This document shows positions 39,929-53,400 of a stretch of DNA of 64,000 nt, in pieces. The position numbers and the translations under genes are program-made. Source of the stretch: Lanius collurio (taxonomy: Eukaryota; Chordata; Aves; Passeriformes; Laniidae); the NCBI GenBank assembly GCA_020086605.1, contig JACBWW010000016.1:10364109-10428108 (forward strand), read 5' to 3'. The stretch's first letter is position 1. The number at the start of each line of letters is the position of its first letter. The notes under the pieces were generated by a model. That model was not told where the DNA came from. It worked only from the letters and a program-made list of their open reading frames with translations, and ran no database searches.

Positions 39929-41229
39929 CTAAGATCATATAGTTCAAACCCCCACTGCCACAGGCTGGGACACCTTCCAATAGAATAGGTTGCTCAAAGA
40001 CCTATCCAGGATGGCCTGGAACACTTCCAGGGATGGAGTATCCACAGCTTCCCTGGATAACCTGCTCCAGGGCCTCACCACCCACACAGTGAAGAATTTC
40101 TTCCTAATCCAATGGAAACCTACCCTCTTTCAGTTTAAAGCCACTCCCCCTTGTTCTATCACTATTTGTCCTTGTAAAAAGCCTCTCTCCAGCTCTCTTG
40201 GAAGCCTCTTCAGGTTCTGGAAAGGGCTCTAAGTTCTCCCCAGAGCCTTCTCTTGTCCAGGCTGAACAACTCCAATTCTCTCAGCCTGTTCTCACAGGAG
40301 AGGTGCTCCAGCCCTCTGATCATCTTCCTTGCCCTCAACTGGACTCATTCCAACAGGTCCATGTCCTTCTGGGGCCCCAGAGCTGGACACAGCAATCTGT
40401 GCATTGTCTCATGAGAGCAGAGCAGGGGGGGAGGGTCACCTCCATCCCCCTGCTGGCCACGATGCTTTGGATGCAGCCCAGGACAGGCTTGGCTTTCTGG
40501 GCTGTGAGTGCACACTGCTGGCTCGTGCTGAGCACGTTGTCAACCAAAACCCCCCAGTGCTCCTCCTCAGGGCTGCTCTCAATCCGTTCTCTGCCCAGCC
40601 TGTGTCAGTGTTTGGGATTGCCCTGAGCCAGGTGCAGGACCTTGCACCTGGCCCTGTTGAACTCCACGAGGTTCACACAGGCCCACATCTCCAGCCTGCC
40701 AGTGCCCCTCTGGATGTCCCCCTTCCCTCCAGCGTGTCGGCCACACCACACAGCTCGGTGTCATTGTCAGACTGACTGAGGGTGCTCTTGCTCCCACTGT
40801 CCACGTCACCAACAAAGCTGCTAAACAGAGCCAGTCCTGATACTGACCCCTGAGGAACACCACCAGTTACTGCTACTGGATTCCACTTGGACATTGAGCT
40901 GTTGACCACAGCTCTTCGAGTGTGGCTGTTCAGTCAATTCCCCATCCCCCAGGTGGTCCATTCATCAAATCTGTGCCTGCTCAGTTTAGAGACAAGGATG
41001 TCATGTGGGGCAGCGGCAAATGCTTTGCACAAGTCCAGATAAATGACATTAGTTGCTCTTCCTTCATCAACCAGCACCAAAGCTCTATGTGGAAGGCTCA
41101 GAATTTGCAGTTATGATTTTCCTGTAGTAGAGTCACTCACCTAATTTTCCATATGCCTTTGCACAGTTTTTAGGAGGATCTGCTCTATGATCTTGCCAGG
41201 CACTGAGATGAGACTGACTGGCCTGTCAC
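39929..41229 (-). mobile_element. CR1 LINE copy, about 1.3 kb, 3' UTR to the reverse-transcriptase domain
   Basis: The sense strand is minus. The 3' region starts AAGATCATATAGTTCAAACC on plus and runs through the CR1 3' UTR into ORF2. Recognisable ORF2 pieces on minus include QQCALTAQKAKPVLGCIQS, GGVPQGSVSGLALF and, at the far end, RPVSLISVPGKIIEQ, which belongs to the early reverse-transcriptase core. Several frame shifts and stops are present, so it is dead. It ends abruptly near 41229 where unrelated AT-rich sequence begins, the usual 5' truncation. Confidence 0.9.
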
Positions 41230-44200
41230 ACTATAAATGCTATGTGAATTCTCTAAAACTGTTTGGAAAATATCATAAAAACCAACCAACCAGTTTGTGA
41301 TTAAACATGAGAAGTACCATTGGAAGAATGATCACTAAATGCTTTTAATTATATTCAGCTGTAAGACACTGTCCCAGAATTACTCATTCAGTCATCCATT
41401 ACTGAGGCTACAAAGCACAGACACTCCATTTCAGTGCATGAAGGACAACAGCAATGCTTCTACCTCTGCTTCCTCTCACAGTCCCTTTCTTTTTTCAAAA
41501 ATTCTGGGTTTGTTTTGCTGTTACAAGAGGCAAGACCAGGACAAGAAAGCAGGAATCAGTCTACTCTGTAGATTTTCTTTCTGTTGCAATAAAAAGTGCT
41601 GAAAATCTATGACTGAAATCACTGAAACAGAAGTAGAAAACGTCTCTTCATTACTCTGCTTCTTCCATGAGGAATTTAAGTTTCATTTGTGCTGAATACT
41701 TGTGACTACAGAATCAATGATTACTACACTGTTAATTTTTACTCCTCCTTTTTAAATCTCCGGTTTGTTCAGCACTTTCTCGTAATACACACTTAATTAA
41801 AACACCAAAAGAAAAAGCTTCCTCTGAATGCCATTTTCTGTTCATCCTCCCCTCCCACTGAAGAGTGATAAGAGCTTCCAGTGAATATTTTCCATGTCCC
41901 CAGTCAGTTCTATGAAATAAGGAGACTGAGACAATGTCCTTAATATCATGATGGCTAAAACCAAATAGGAATAAACCAACTATTGCTTATATGAAATTAA
42001 AAACTAAGGAGGCATCTTCCACCCTGTCTTCTCATCTTTTGTTAAATGAAGCCATCAGCCAAAAGTAGGCACACATGGAATAAATGAATGTCTATTGCAT
42101 TTTAATGAAGTCCTAAACTAAGACAGATGACTCATGCTACCTGTATTGCACACTACAGCACACCAGGTCAAACATCCAGAATTTGTCATTAACCTTAAAA
42201 CATAATGAAGCATTTGCATCTACTGAGGATAAACACACAGGCTGTACCCTCTTTGTTAATTCTACTCTTTGAAATCCAGTATGAAGCAAAAGGGAGCACA
42301 CCTTTTTTAGACACAGTCTTGATTTACTCCAGAGAAAAGCTCCTCTTCACACAGAACAGGCCCCCACTAATGATTTTTCCAACATTTTATTCCAGTCATA
42401 TTAGCAACCCTTCCGATCTGATTCTTACTAAAATCCAAGAATCAGGATGGTGAGAAAAAGTTACTTTCTGTTAGGGTTAATGGCAAAACTTCTGAGACAG
42501 CTCCTGCTCTGTAAGCCACGACAGCTTGTGAAGATGTAAGAAGAGCATACACTATCCAGTGAGTGAGAAGGGGCGAAAAGGCCTTTTCTCAGTCATGGTC
42601 TAGGTTCCACTCCCTGACAAAGCTAACAAATCAACACTGATCATCTCAGGATTACACCAGGCTCTGCTGTCTACCACCGCAGAGGATAAAAAGCCTCCAA
42701 GTTCACTTGGGATCTCATTTTATTAACCACACTGCTGCACAGAAACTACACCAGTGGGCTCCATTATAAAGTCTAAAGACAGATAGCCAGACAGACTCAG
42801 CAATTCAGACTTTGTTGGGGTTTCTTTTTAATCCTGAGCTTGTCTTAAAGAACAACTCCTTTTTTGTGAACTTCCCAGAAAAGAAAAAAAAAATAAAAAA
42901 CAGCAAGTCTTTCAAAAGGACCTGAAAACCCGATGAGCTTCAAATGCAAGAAATCACAAACTTTTGAATGGAAACCACGGAGATCCACTTTGGAAATTCA
43001 AGGACTGGATCACTGAGCAAGCACATGAAAAATGCAAGCGTCTTCTTCAGAAAAGAACACAGAAGTCCTGAGGTTATTAAGTCATGGTAGCAACAAAATA
43101 TGCGATTCTGTGGTAGACTGTCTCACTTGGAATCTCAAAATATTTTCAGCTGTTTATTAACTTTTATGATTTCCTTATGCAAATGAGAATATGAACCATT
43201 ACTAAGTGAATTCCTACAAGACATCAGAAGTTTCTGGAAGAGCTAAACACAAGTAGAGAATCCTTGCTTGACTCTTAATCAGTTACTTCTAAAGCAATGC
43301 TTCACTGTGATACTACCACTCATTCAAGAACATTTGTGGTGTTTTGTTTGGGGGGATTTTGTTTGGTTTGAGGTTTTCTTGTTTGGTCTTATTTTGTTAA
43401 CTACCAATGCTCCCAAATAGCAGCCAAACAAATAAAAAACTAGAAGGGCCACAACAAAACTTCTTCAAAGCAATCCTTTCCCAGCCCATAACAGCTCCTC
43501 AAATTGAGAGGTCAATGTAAAGGACCTAACCTCTATGACTTTAAGAAAGTAGTTTATCTCCATTGATAGAAGAGGAGCAACCTGAAGCCTGGTCTCCTGT
43601 GAAGGGTTATGTTTTCTAACCCACTCAGAGGAAAGGAACAAATACAAGAAGTTTTATGAGGACAGTTAAGGATTTTAGAGTAGTATCATCACAACCGTAC
43701 TCCATCATGGCAGTTCAACAAAACTAGAAGTAGAAATGTACTATTCCTAGGGAAAACATAAACATTCTGCATTTGTACATTGTTACTGTAATGTTAAAAA
43801 AGGCTAACCAGCTTGAGTTTATGGCAGTCTGACAAAAAAGCCCAAAAGGATTTCACAAAATATGGACATTGATTTAAATTTAATAAAAATAAAAATCAAG
43901 CCCCTTATAATAGGGTATATTTTTCTTAAGTTAGGAAAAATAATTCCCCAATAATTTTAGGGAAAAAAACTTATGGAAAAACTCCATTTGGAAAGCAAAT
44001 ATGATTCTCGGGAACGAAACAGTTAAAAACCTCTCACAGAAGTGAGTAGGGGTCTGAAATGAAATGAAAGGACTCATGAAACATTGCATTCTTTTTCTGC
44101 ATTTCGTGTCTTTATTTTAGTCACTTAAACTCTCAAGCACTTTAGTTTTGAAATATGAAAAGTACACTGAAGTTAGATCTATCTGAACATAAGTGTTCAG

Positions 44201-44674
44201 TGCTACAATTGCATCTGGATTTAAATATAGTTTCTACTATAAATATGTAGTAAACAAAAATAATGGAAAATTGATAACTCCATTTTTATGTTCTGTCAAA
44301 GATTAATACTTGCCTGTCTCTGCATACTTACACTTCCAGCAACATTTATCACTGATTCAAGTTGTAAAAAACAGTGATAGAACTGAGGGATAAGGAAGAA
44401 GAAATCAGTCTGTATAAAATATCCTTACCACTTTGAGGACAAATTAGAGACCGTGAGTGGAAAAGGAAATATGATAGGGGAAGAAGGAATCACGAGAGGC
44501 AGAAAAGAAAATAAGTCAGTCTTGATTTACAATGACATCAACCTAAGAAAAAAGATTTGTTTCACACAGCTAATATGTAGAAAGAACAATTAGCACAACA
44601 GGGTACCCTGGCACATCATGGCACACTCCACAGGCTTGAGACATGAAAGATTCCAAATGGAGCAAAAGACACTT

Positions 44675-44720
44675 AGAAGGGAGTAAAAGAGTAAATTAGA
44701 AGTGAGTAAAAGAGTAAATG
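44675..44720. repeat. Tandem duplication, 23 bp x 2
   Basis: Two adjacent 23-bp units sharing GAGTAAAAGAGTAAAT, with two mismatches between them (44675-44697 and 44698-44720). Confidence 0.85.
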
Positions 44721-46244
44721 AAGATAATATCCTAACAAACATGTGGGATTTAGCTGCCTCTGATTTTGACATGTTCCCTCTGCTTACTTCCATGGGAATA
44801 AGTATTTATTACATGGATGAAGAGAAATAAAAGTTACGGCATCTAGAAAAACAGCAAGTACAATTCACATTATGAGACCCACAACTTCTGTAAGGCAGGA
44901 AGTTGCAGGCTTGTTGCTTGAAATAATGCCTTTTTGTAAGAATAAAACTTTCACCAAATAATCCCACTGCATTTAAAATGTCCCATGCTTTCATGTTCTA
45001 AACATTTTGAAATACTTGTACTTTCTTGAAAACCATTCTCAATAACAAAGAAAAATGTTTTAAACACAGTTAAAGAAGTTTGATAGAGTCTGTGGGCATT
45101 TTTGGTAAGAAACAAAATTATAATCTGATTGTTTGAAAAATCTGTGAAAGGGAAGCACGCTAGTTCTCTTCAATAAAGGTCTTGCCTTATTTTGGCCATA
45201 TTTAATGTCCAAAAAAATCATACTGTCATGAATCTCCAGGTAAAACAAACCTCCTGAGAGCAGCAAGGATAAAACAAATACAAATTAACATTGAAGTGAA
45301 ATTCATTTTAGCTAAGACTACATTACATCATACATTACATAAATATTGTAACCAATAACGTCCATCTCCTCAAGAAGCACAGTGCTCAGCTCTTATGCAA
45401 AATTAGGAAACCCCAGTGCTTTGGTATAGAACACTGTTTGATGCAAACGTTCTTACATTCACAAGGACTTTGTCCCTACCAAATTTTTCTGCAATTAACT
45501 AAGACTAAAGAGACTGATTATTTTACTTTTACTTTCAGAGCTTGAGATATTCTTTGTTTAGATCATCTGAAAACAAACACCACCCTTATTCAAACAGGCT
45601 ACTGCAGTTTAATAATCTTTAACTCAGTACACATCCAAGGTTATTAGGGATGAATTTGTATGCTTTGATATTTAACTTGGGAAACTGAATAATTTGTTTA
45701 AAATAAGACTTTAAGTAGGACTTTTTTCTCAGCCTTTCTGAATTTCCATCTGAAAAAGGACAGGTTAAAGACCATAAATGTAGAGCTATCTTTACAAAGG
45801 GGACTGAAATACAAGTCAAATATGACTTGCATTGTTTGTCCTCTGTAAGTAAGTTATTCCTATGCCTTCTAGTAGACCAGTGGCACATTACCTTTCTGAG
45901 GGAATTACAGAGAAGACTACCAGTTCTTAAAAATATGCACAATAAACTAATGTGAAATTACAGATGAAAATAAGAAAAGATTCCATCCTTTCTTTATGGA
46001 TTAGCTTTCAAAGAACATTTATGGAATTGTATTTCTACAGTATCAGCAGAACCATGAGTTTGGTAAGAGTAGTGCTGATGAGGTGTCCAACACTCAATCT
46101 TACTAAAGCAGACTGGGTGCTGCCCTTCCTGTGCTGCTGCCTTTGGCCTTGATGCAGGGCGGCCTTGGCACAGAGCACACTACTCCTATCAAAATGTGAC
46201 TTTCCACATACTGAACATATTTTTCTGGCAAATAGCAAATCACT

Positions 46245-46276
46245 AAACTGATTTAATATCAAACTGATTTAATATA
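46245..46276. repeat. Tandem duplication, 16 bp x 2
   Basis: AAACTGATTTAATATC is followed directly by AAACTGATTTAATATA; only the last base differs. Confidence 0.85.
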
Positions 46277-47821
46277 AGTTTAATATCCTTTAAATCTGTT
46301 GCAGAAAATAAAATTGGTCTGACAATTTCATCAGCATTAAAGCTGCTTGGATAAACCAAGTGCAAAGACTGATAGCATGTGCATAACACCTCACACTTAA
46401 AAATAGCCTTTTACACTTCATTAATCTCAATGTTTAAGCAGATGATGGAGGTTTATGAGTAAATGAGTACTAGCTTTCAAGCAGATATGTTCTAAATAAT
46501 TTATAGTTAAAATACATGTCAATGCTGCTACACAGACATGAAAGTTGCAAAAATCATACAGCTGAAGTGAATATAGCTAGAGATTACAGGGAGATTGCAA
46601 CAGCTATAGGGCAGGGATCATCTTCTGTCTGTACTCTGAAATGCCTGCCAGGCTTTTAGGTGGTGTGAAAACAGAGTATAAAGTAACATTTTCATGAGGT
46701 GTGTGCAGCATAAAGGTCAATCAATCAGATTTTTCAAACTATGTCTCTTTGTTACAACATAAGTGTTGCTATTCTACAAGAGTATTCAAAAACAGCTGTT
46801 ATTTTAAAAAGCCAGTGTTGGATTCTCATCAAATCAATAAAAAGCCAGGAAATCCTTGGAATTAGAAAACCTATTTACAGCTGTCCTCCTTACCTCTTAT
46901 CCATGTGACATAGAAATGCAGATTGTGACTGCATTGTGCAGATCTTAGCAGTGAATGCAGCTTTACAAGGTGCTTAGATTGAGTCTATTTCTTCTCACTT
47001 AAAGTTACATTATGCTAGACTTAAGGCATGCTTTATTTACATGCATTCAATCTCTAGTGGGAGTTTATATACTGTGCACTGGATAATTCTCTAAGTGAAC
47101 AACAGTCCAGCATCAAGAAGAGTTTCATGCAGAATACAAATAGAGAGCATTAGACAACTACCTCCCAGGGACAGTGAGTTCCCTGGGCTTACGTTGGGGA
47201 TGAGGATTGGTCGATCGGTTCACCCTCTGGGGCTGTCTGGAATTATAGATCAGGGACCTTATTGTCATACCCCAGCTGCTGCACAAAGCCACTAGAAGAA
47301 AGGAGATTTACGAGTATTTCAGCAGCACTGAACAAGGGATACAGAAGCTATACAACTGGGAGTACAGTGGCTCTAAATCTGTAGGCATTATGCAAAAAGA
47401 AAATGCAGAGTTCGGCATCAAGGGAGCTCTCCCAGAGCAATAGGACATCTTTGTAAATTCTCTAAAGAATAAATTTAACAGTTATTAAAGAACAACACCC
47501 TGTTATTGCAGTCACTGAACTTTACAACACAGAGAAAGATGCAAGGGATTTTCAGAAAGACATCTGTCATTTAACAGTGACAGTGACCTCAGCACAGACA
47601 AGGAATTCAAATCCCCACTGATGGAAACAAATTAACCCCTTGGTACACAGTGGGTTGGGAACTGCAGCATTAGGACTGCTGTGCACTCTAACAGTAACAG
47701 GCTGCACAAGGTTTTACCTTCAGCCAAGAAATAGAGGGAATGAGGGATATTCTTGAAATTATAATTGCTGTACACAAAAGCCACTTATGACATTATTTAA
47801 CATCATGCCACCAACAATCAT

Positions 47822-49618
47822 CGAATCATGCAATCATTTAGGTTGGAAAAGACCTTTCAGATCATTGAGTCCAACTGTCAGCCTAATACCGCCAAGTCCA
47901 CCACTAAACCATGTCCCTAAGTGCCACGTCTACATGTCTTTTAAATACCTCCAGGGATGGTGACTCAGCCACCTCCCTGGGTAGCCTGTCCCAAAGCTTG
48001 ATAAATACTTCAGTGGCAAAATTTTCCCTAATATCCAATCTAAACTTTCTCTGACACAATTTGAGGCCTTTTCCTCCTGATTGTCCTACTGCTTGTGACC
48101 TGGAAGAAGAGACTGACCCCCCCTCATTACAACCTCCATTCAGATAGTTGTTGACAGTGATAAGGTTCCCCCCCTCAAGCCTCCTTTACTCCAGACTAAA
48201 CACCCCCAGCTCCCTCAGCATCTCATAGGACTTGTGCTCCAGACCCTTCACCAGCTCTGTTGCCCTTCTCTGGACATGCTCCAGCACTTCAATGTCCTCC
48301 TTGTAGTGAGGGGCCCAGAACTGGACACAGTATTCAAGGTGTGGCTTCACCAGCACTAAGTATAGGGAGACAATTACTGCCCTGATCCTGCTGGCCACAA
48401 TGTTGCTGATACAGGCCAGGATGCCATTGGCCTTCTTGGCCACCTAAGCACAGCTGGCTCAGGTTCAGCTACTGTCAATCAATACCGCCAGTCCTTTTCC
48501 TGTGGGTATCTTCCACCCACATCTCCCCAAGCCTACAGCACTGCATAAAGTCATTGTGACCCATGGGCAGGACCTGGCACTTCGTCTGTTTGAATGTCAC
48601 TGGCCTCAGCACACCAGCCTGTCTAGATTCCTCTGCAGAGCCTTCCTATCCTCCAGGAGAAACATCCCTGCTCAATTTGGGCAGAAAGTATGCAAAATAA
48701 GGGTGTACTCATCCCCTCACCCAGATCACTGATAATGACATTAAACAGAACTGGTCCCAGCATGCCCTGGACTTCAATACTGGGGAACACCACTTGTGAC
48801 CAGATGCCAACTGGATTTAGCTCCATTCACCACCACTTTCTGGGCCCAGTCATCCAGTCAGTTTTTACCCAGCGAGGACTGAACCCGTCCAAGTCATAAA
48901 AAGCCATTTTTTTTTCTCAAGGAACATGCTGTGGGAGAGTGTCAAAGGCCTTAATGAAGTTTAGACAGGTAACATCCAGTCTTTCCCTCATTCTCTAAGC
49001 AGGTCACTTTGTCATAGGACACCAGGTTGGTCAAGCAGGACCTGTGTTTCCTAAACCCCGGCTGGCTGGTGCAGATCCCCTGGCTGTCCTGCATGTGCTG
49101 TGTGATTGCACTCAAGATCTGCTCCATAACCTTCCCCAGCACTGAGGTCAGGCTGACAGGCCTGTGGTTTCTCACATCTTCCTTCTGCATGTTCTTGTAG
49201 ATGACAAATATGACATCTAACTTCCAGCCATCTGTTAGCCAGGGCTGCTGGTAAGTGATGGAAAGTGGTGATAAGCACTTCTGCCACCTCTCTCAGTAGC
49301 CTTTAGTAGATCCCACCTAGCCTTAGACTTGTGTGTGTCTAAGCAGTGTAGAAAGTTGCTGATCCTTTACTCACCATTTACCCTTGGATTATGGGGGCTT
49401 CATCCTGCTGCCTGTCCCTGCTCAGGAGGGACCTCCAGCTCAGGAGGCTGGCTAACTGGACAATAACTGGTCTTACTACTAGACAGAGGTAAAGAAGACA
49501 TTAATTATCTCAGCCTTTTTCTCACAATTTGCTGTTGTTTCTTCCTGCATCCAGTAGAAGATGGAGATTCTCCTTATCCCTCCTTTTGTTGCTAATGTAT
49601 TTATAGAAGCATTTATAT
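47822..49618 (-). mobile_element. CR1 LINE copy, about 1.8 kb, longest in the window
   Basis: The sense strand is minus. The 3' tail is at about 47822 (plus text ATTTAGGTTGGAAAAGACC). An 85-codon frame at 48186-48443 holds the C-terminal ORF2 region, including [20 protein letters not shown] and [10 protein letters not shown]. The frame at 48951-49190 holds the reverse-transcriptase core (NHRPVSLTSVLGKVMEQIL, then QPGFRKHRSCLTNLVSYD). The stretch up to about 49618 still resembles CR1 ORF2 upstream of that core (AAGATGGAGATTCTCCTTAT). The FADD region is lost. It shares a 3' subfamily type with neither of the other two minus copies. Confidence 0.9.
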
Positions 49619-50275
49619 AGAAATACATAGAAATCCTTATACTTCAAAAAGTGCAAATTTTAGTTGCAGAAGTAAACTCTTCACTGAAACACATTTATAA
49701 TGCAGTATTTAGGGACTGGACACAAAAGTAGGAAGGCACCATCCTTTCTATATATCCATTTCACACAGCACTTGTTTTTACCAAGAGGGTGTTCAGTCAG
49801 TCAGATTCAGAACTGGGTTACCCTAGAGAGCCTGTGTAGTCTTTCTCTTAGGAAATGCTACAACACTGGCCTGCAACCTGGCCTGACCCAAAATCCTACA
49901 CACAGTATTATGGAAAGCCAGGGAGAAATACAAAATCTGACCAGAAATACAAAATCCAGGCATCAGCAGACATCTACAGGGTGAGAAGAGGGACAGGAAA
50001 TAGACATTACTCCATCCCAAGGACTCTAGTATCCCCATGAAACCTATGGAGAATAGGCCCAGATAAGAAGCTCTAAGAAGTAATATTGTAGGACATTCAG
50101 CACTGCTTGACCCCAGCTCCGATCTTAAGGCAACTCTTAGTTGTCCACTCCCACAAGTGTAGTAGCTAATTAGCTTATCTTAGCTGTGTTCTAAGAAATT
50201 CAAACAAGCTCCAATGTGTTTCGGTGTGAAAAGAGGAAGACTGATTTACAGGTACATTTGGAGGAACTTTCCTTG

Positions 50276-50492
50276 AGAAAAAACTGGCTCTTCATGACTT
50301 GGACAGGTTCAGTCCTCGCTGGGTAAAAACTGGCTGGATGGCTGGGCCCAGAAAGTGGTGGTGAATGGAGCTAAATCCAGTTGGCATCTGGTCACAAGTG
50401 GTGCTCCCCAGTACTGGAGTGCAAGGCATATTGGGACCAGTTCTGTTTAATGTCATTATCAGTGACCTGGGTGAGGGGATGAAGGACATCTA
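50276..50492 (+). mobile_element. Internal CR1 fragment in inverted orientation
   Basis: About 217 bp matching the reverse complement of 48705-48925, by eye at roughly nine in ten positions. The translated pieces MELNPVGIWSQVV and GPVLFNVIISDLGEGM occur in both. It has neither a CR1 3' tail nor a normal 5' end, so it is not a standard insertion. It is more likely a piece left by rearrangement, or the remnant of a second copy. Confidence 0.85.
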
Positions 50493-53400
50493 TCTTAGGA
50501 TCTGTCTGAAGTGAGAAGACTGAAAAGGACTATACATTAAATAAGATGTTCTTTTTTAAGTCGGGCACGTTAACACCTGTGGCTCTTTTCCCAAGTCCAT
50601 ACAGCTGTTCTGCTCTTCAAAATCTTTGACAAACATTCACTTATATACACAGTAGGTTATGTTTATTCACAACACACGCATTGCTCCTGCCACCATGTTA
50701 TCCATCCTTAGCTTTTGTGATGACCCACAAAAACCCAACATTGCTGACTTACCTTCACAGCTTTGGGTATATAAAGAACTCTACAAACACAGCAACAGTT
50801 TGGAACACATGTTCTAGAGTCCACAAGGAAGATGTCCAGGGTAAACAGGAATGAAGATGGTAAGTCTCCATAAAAAGAATAGGCACATTGGTTGCAAATA
50901 CCCAAATGTTTCACCTGCAGGGGACCAGAAAAGCAAGCAAGTTACTTACTCCTTGATCTCCTGAAACACTTTGTAATCTTCAAATCAGGAAAAAAAAAAA
51001 CCTCAAACCCACAAAAAAACTTCAACCACACTTTTGCATACAGAGAGGACTTGGTTTTAAATCAGAATCACTGGATACTAAGGGGTTGTGGGGTCTTGTT
51101 AAGAAGTCTTCTCTTTTGTTTTTGCCTCAGAAGATTTTGATGCTCAACTTTACCCTGTGGGTGTTTACTTCTTTTCCTGTCAGCATTAGCTTTGAAGTAC
51201 CAAAGGATGGGATGAGGAAAGCTTAGATTTGGAGAGTAAGATCAGAAGCTCTTTCGTGTTAGATGTTGGACTTCAGTTTATACACCTTTAAATTTATACA
51301 GAAAAGCTTATTATTAATCAGCTATCTGTACTTTAAACCAGACAAATCTGTTTGAATTGAGCTGCAGGACTTAATTTTAAAGAGAAGTAAACTACTGTAA
51401 GCCTAAAAATTTGACGCAACTTTAGAAATTAATTTTGAAAAATTAAACAGATGGTATGTTACTAATTTCTATACTTAACTCAGAACAAACTTCACTGCTA
51501 ACAAACTCAATGTAAAATTCTAATTCTATCACATGATTTGAGGGACTGCACTGCAGGCTTTTGACTCAAGAGGATCTGGGATTTACCAAGGCTAGGAGAG
51601 ATCCAAGTCCCTGATGGCTAAGGGCATTCCTTACAATAAAGTTTTCCCTACAATCTTAAAAGCTGAGTGGGTGAGGGCTTCTTTTAGTAGAAGGATAACC
51701 AATTGAAGAAAAACCTCTGGATCCTCTATTTTAGGGCTACTTAGAAAGAGCAGAAGACATTCTAGAAGCTGAAAAATACATTTAAAGAAAAGCTTCATTT
51801 TTTTGTAAAAGTCTGATAGACAATGGCAAGAAAATGTAAAGCCACTATTCAGCAAGCTGGAAACTGATTTCACACATCCTTAACTTCACAGGAAAAGCCA
51901 AAGCAAGAGAATCTACAGGCTTGTTTCAAGATTTCAATCCTTCACACAGCATGAAAACAATTTAAGTACTACACAAGTATGATACTAATCATCCTACAGT
52001 TATACTGTGTGGCAAAAAATAGTCATATATAAAAAGCCTAGTGCATTTGGGCTGCAATACACCTAAGAGTGTGCATATATGGCAGTTATTCCCTGTGTGT
52101 AAATTGCAAGGATTATTGCCAGTATTTCTTACTACTCTACTGGCTACCTGGCAATTTCAACCCTAAACAAAACAAAAACACAAACAAAACTACACACAGT
52201 ATTTGTCAACATTTCTCAGAGCAAAAAGATTCAAGTCCTAGCTCCAGAGCTAGTTAGAATGTGAGACAAGTGGTATGGATTCTTCAGTACAACTATAAAC
52301 CAAGAACATCATTCAGTCCCATAAAAGATTAAAAACACATCAGGACGTTTCCAGCAGAAATAAAAATAGCATTAGTATCATTGAGCAAGTCAAAACCTTG
52401 CCACTCTTGTGCAATGCCAATCATCACCTGAAATATTCCATGCCATCTTGACTACTCACAAAGGAGGCACTAAACCTCCTCTACTGATTCCACTCAAAAC
52501 ACTAAGCTATACAGCTCATGTACTGAAAGAAGATTAGAGAGATCTTGCCTATCATGTAGAATAGACTTTATTAATAAAAGATGTTTTTGAACACCCTGAA
52601 ATACTTTTCACCTGGTGTCACTTTACCATCTCCAAAGTTTTTTGAAACTTCTCAGTATTAGTTTCAGAAAAGGACCTATATGCCTAAACTGCTTTTCCTT
52701 AATCAACCAACTCTCTAAGAAACACCATTAGTTACCAGTTATCATCTGGACTGTGGAACATCAACTACATTTCAAGTCCAGTCTTTCACTGATCTTTCAT
52801 TTAAAGTGGTCTTTAGGGATGGGGGATACAAAAATACTCCCAAATTTTTTGGATTTTTATAAACTGCATCAATCACCATAGTCAACATTTCAAGAAGGTT
52901 CTTAGAAGTAAGGAAAGGAATACACTACTGCAATCAAATACTTGTGAACAGCAGGCAGCTGACAGCACGCTGCTGGTGAATGTAAAGGAAATGTAAAGGT
53001 CTCCGAGCACGGATGTGAAAATCAGGAGGCACCTTTCTCCAGAACTGCCGAAAGCTGTGGTCTTCATTTCTCAGATTCTGAAACAAACAAATGCAATCTC
53101 CACTCAGTTTGAAATGAGTCTCTGTGTGTGTGTGTGTGTCTTACCAATGGTGTCACCAGGCATGGGCAGCCATCAGAACATCTGCAGTTATTCCATACTT
53201 CACTGATCTAGGAAAATAATTTGATGAAACATTAACTACAAAGGGGACCCAAAGACTCCATCTGAAGTTCCTCCTAAGCCTATAGAATAATTTTGTCCAT
53301 TATAATCAGCAGTTGTCACCCCACTCCCTCAAATCTGTTATCTAAGTTAAAGGTATCACTTTACAGTTGAGAACTGTTAGTATAAAGTAGCAAATTATGT

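Larger units (their letters stand above)
41230..47821. other. Non-coding stretch between CR1 copies
   Basis: No gene or recognised repeat, apart from the two small tandem duplications at 44.68 and 46.25 kb. Confidence 0.6.

Noticed and set aside
40198..40775. 142- and 148-codon open frames on plus
   Set aside because: They are antisense readings of the CR1 copy whose sense strand is minus.
45619..45942. 107-codon minus frame
   Set aside because: No recognisable similarity and isolated in non-coding DNA.
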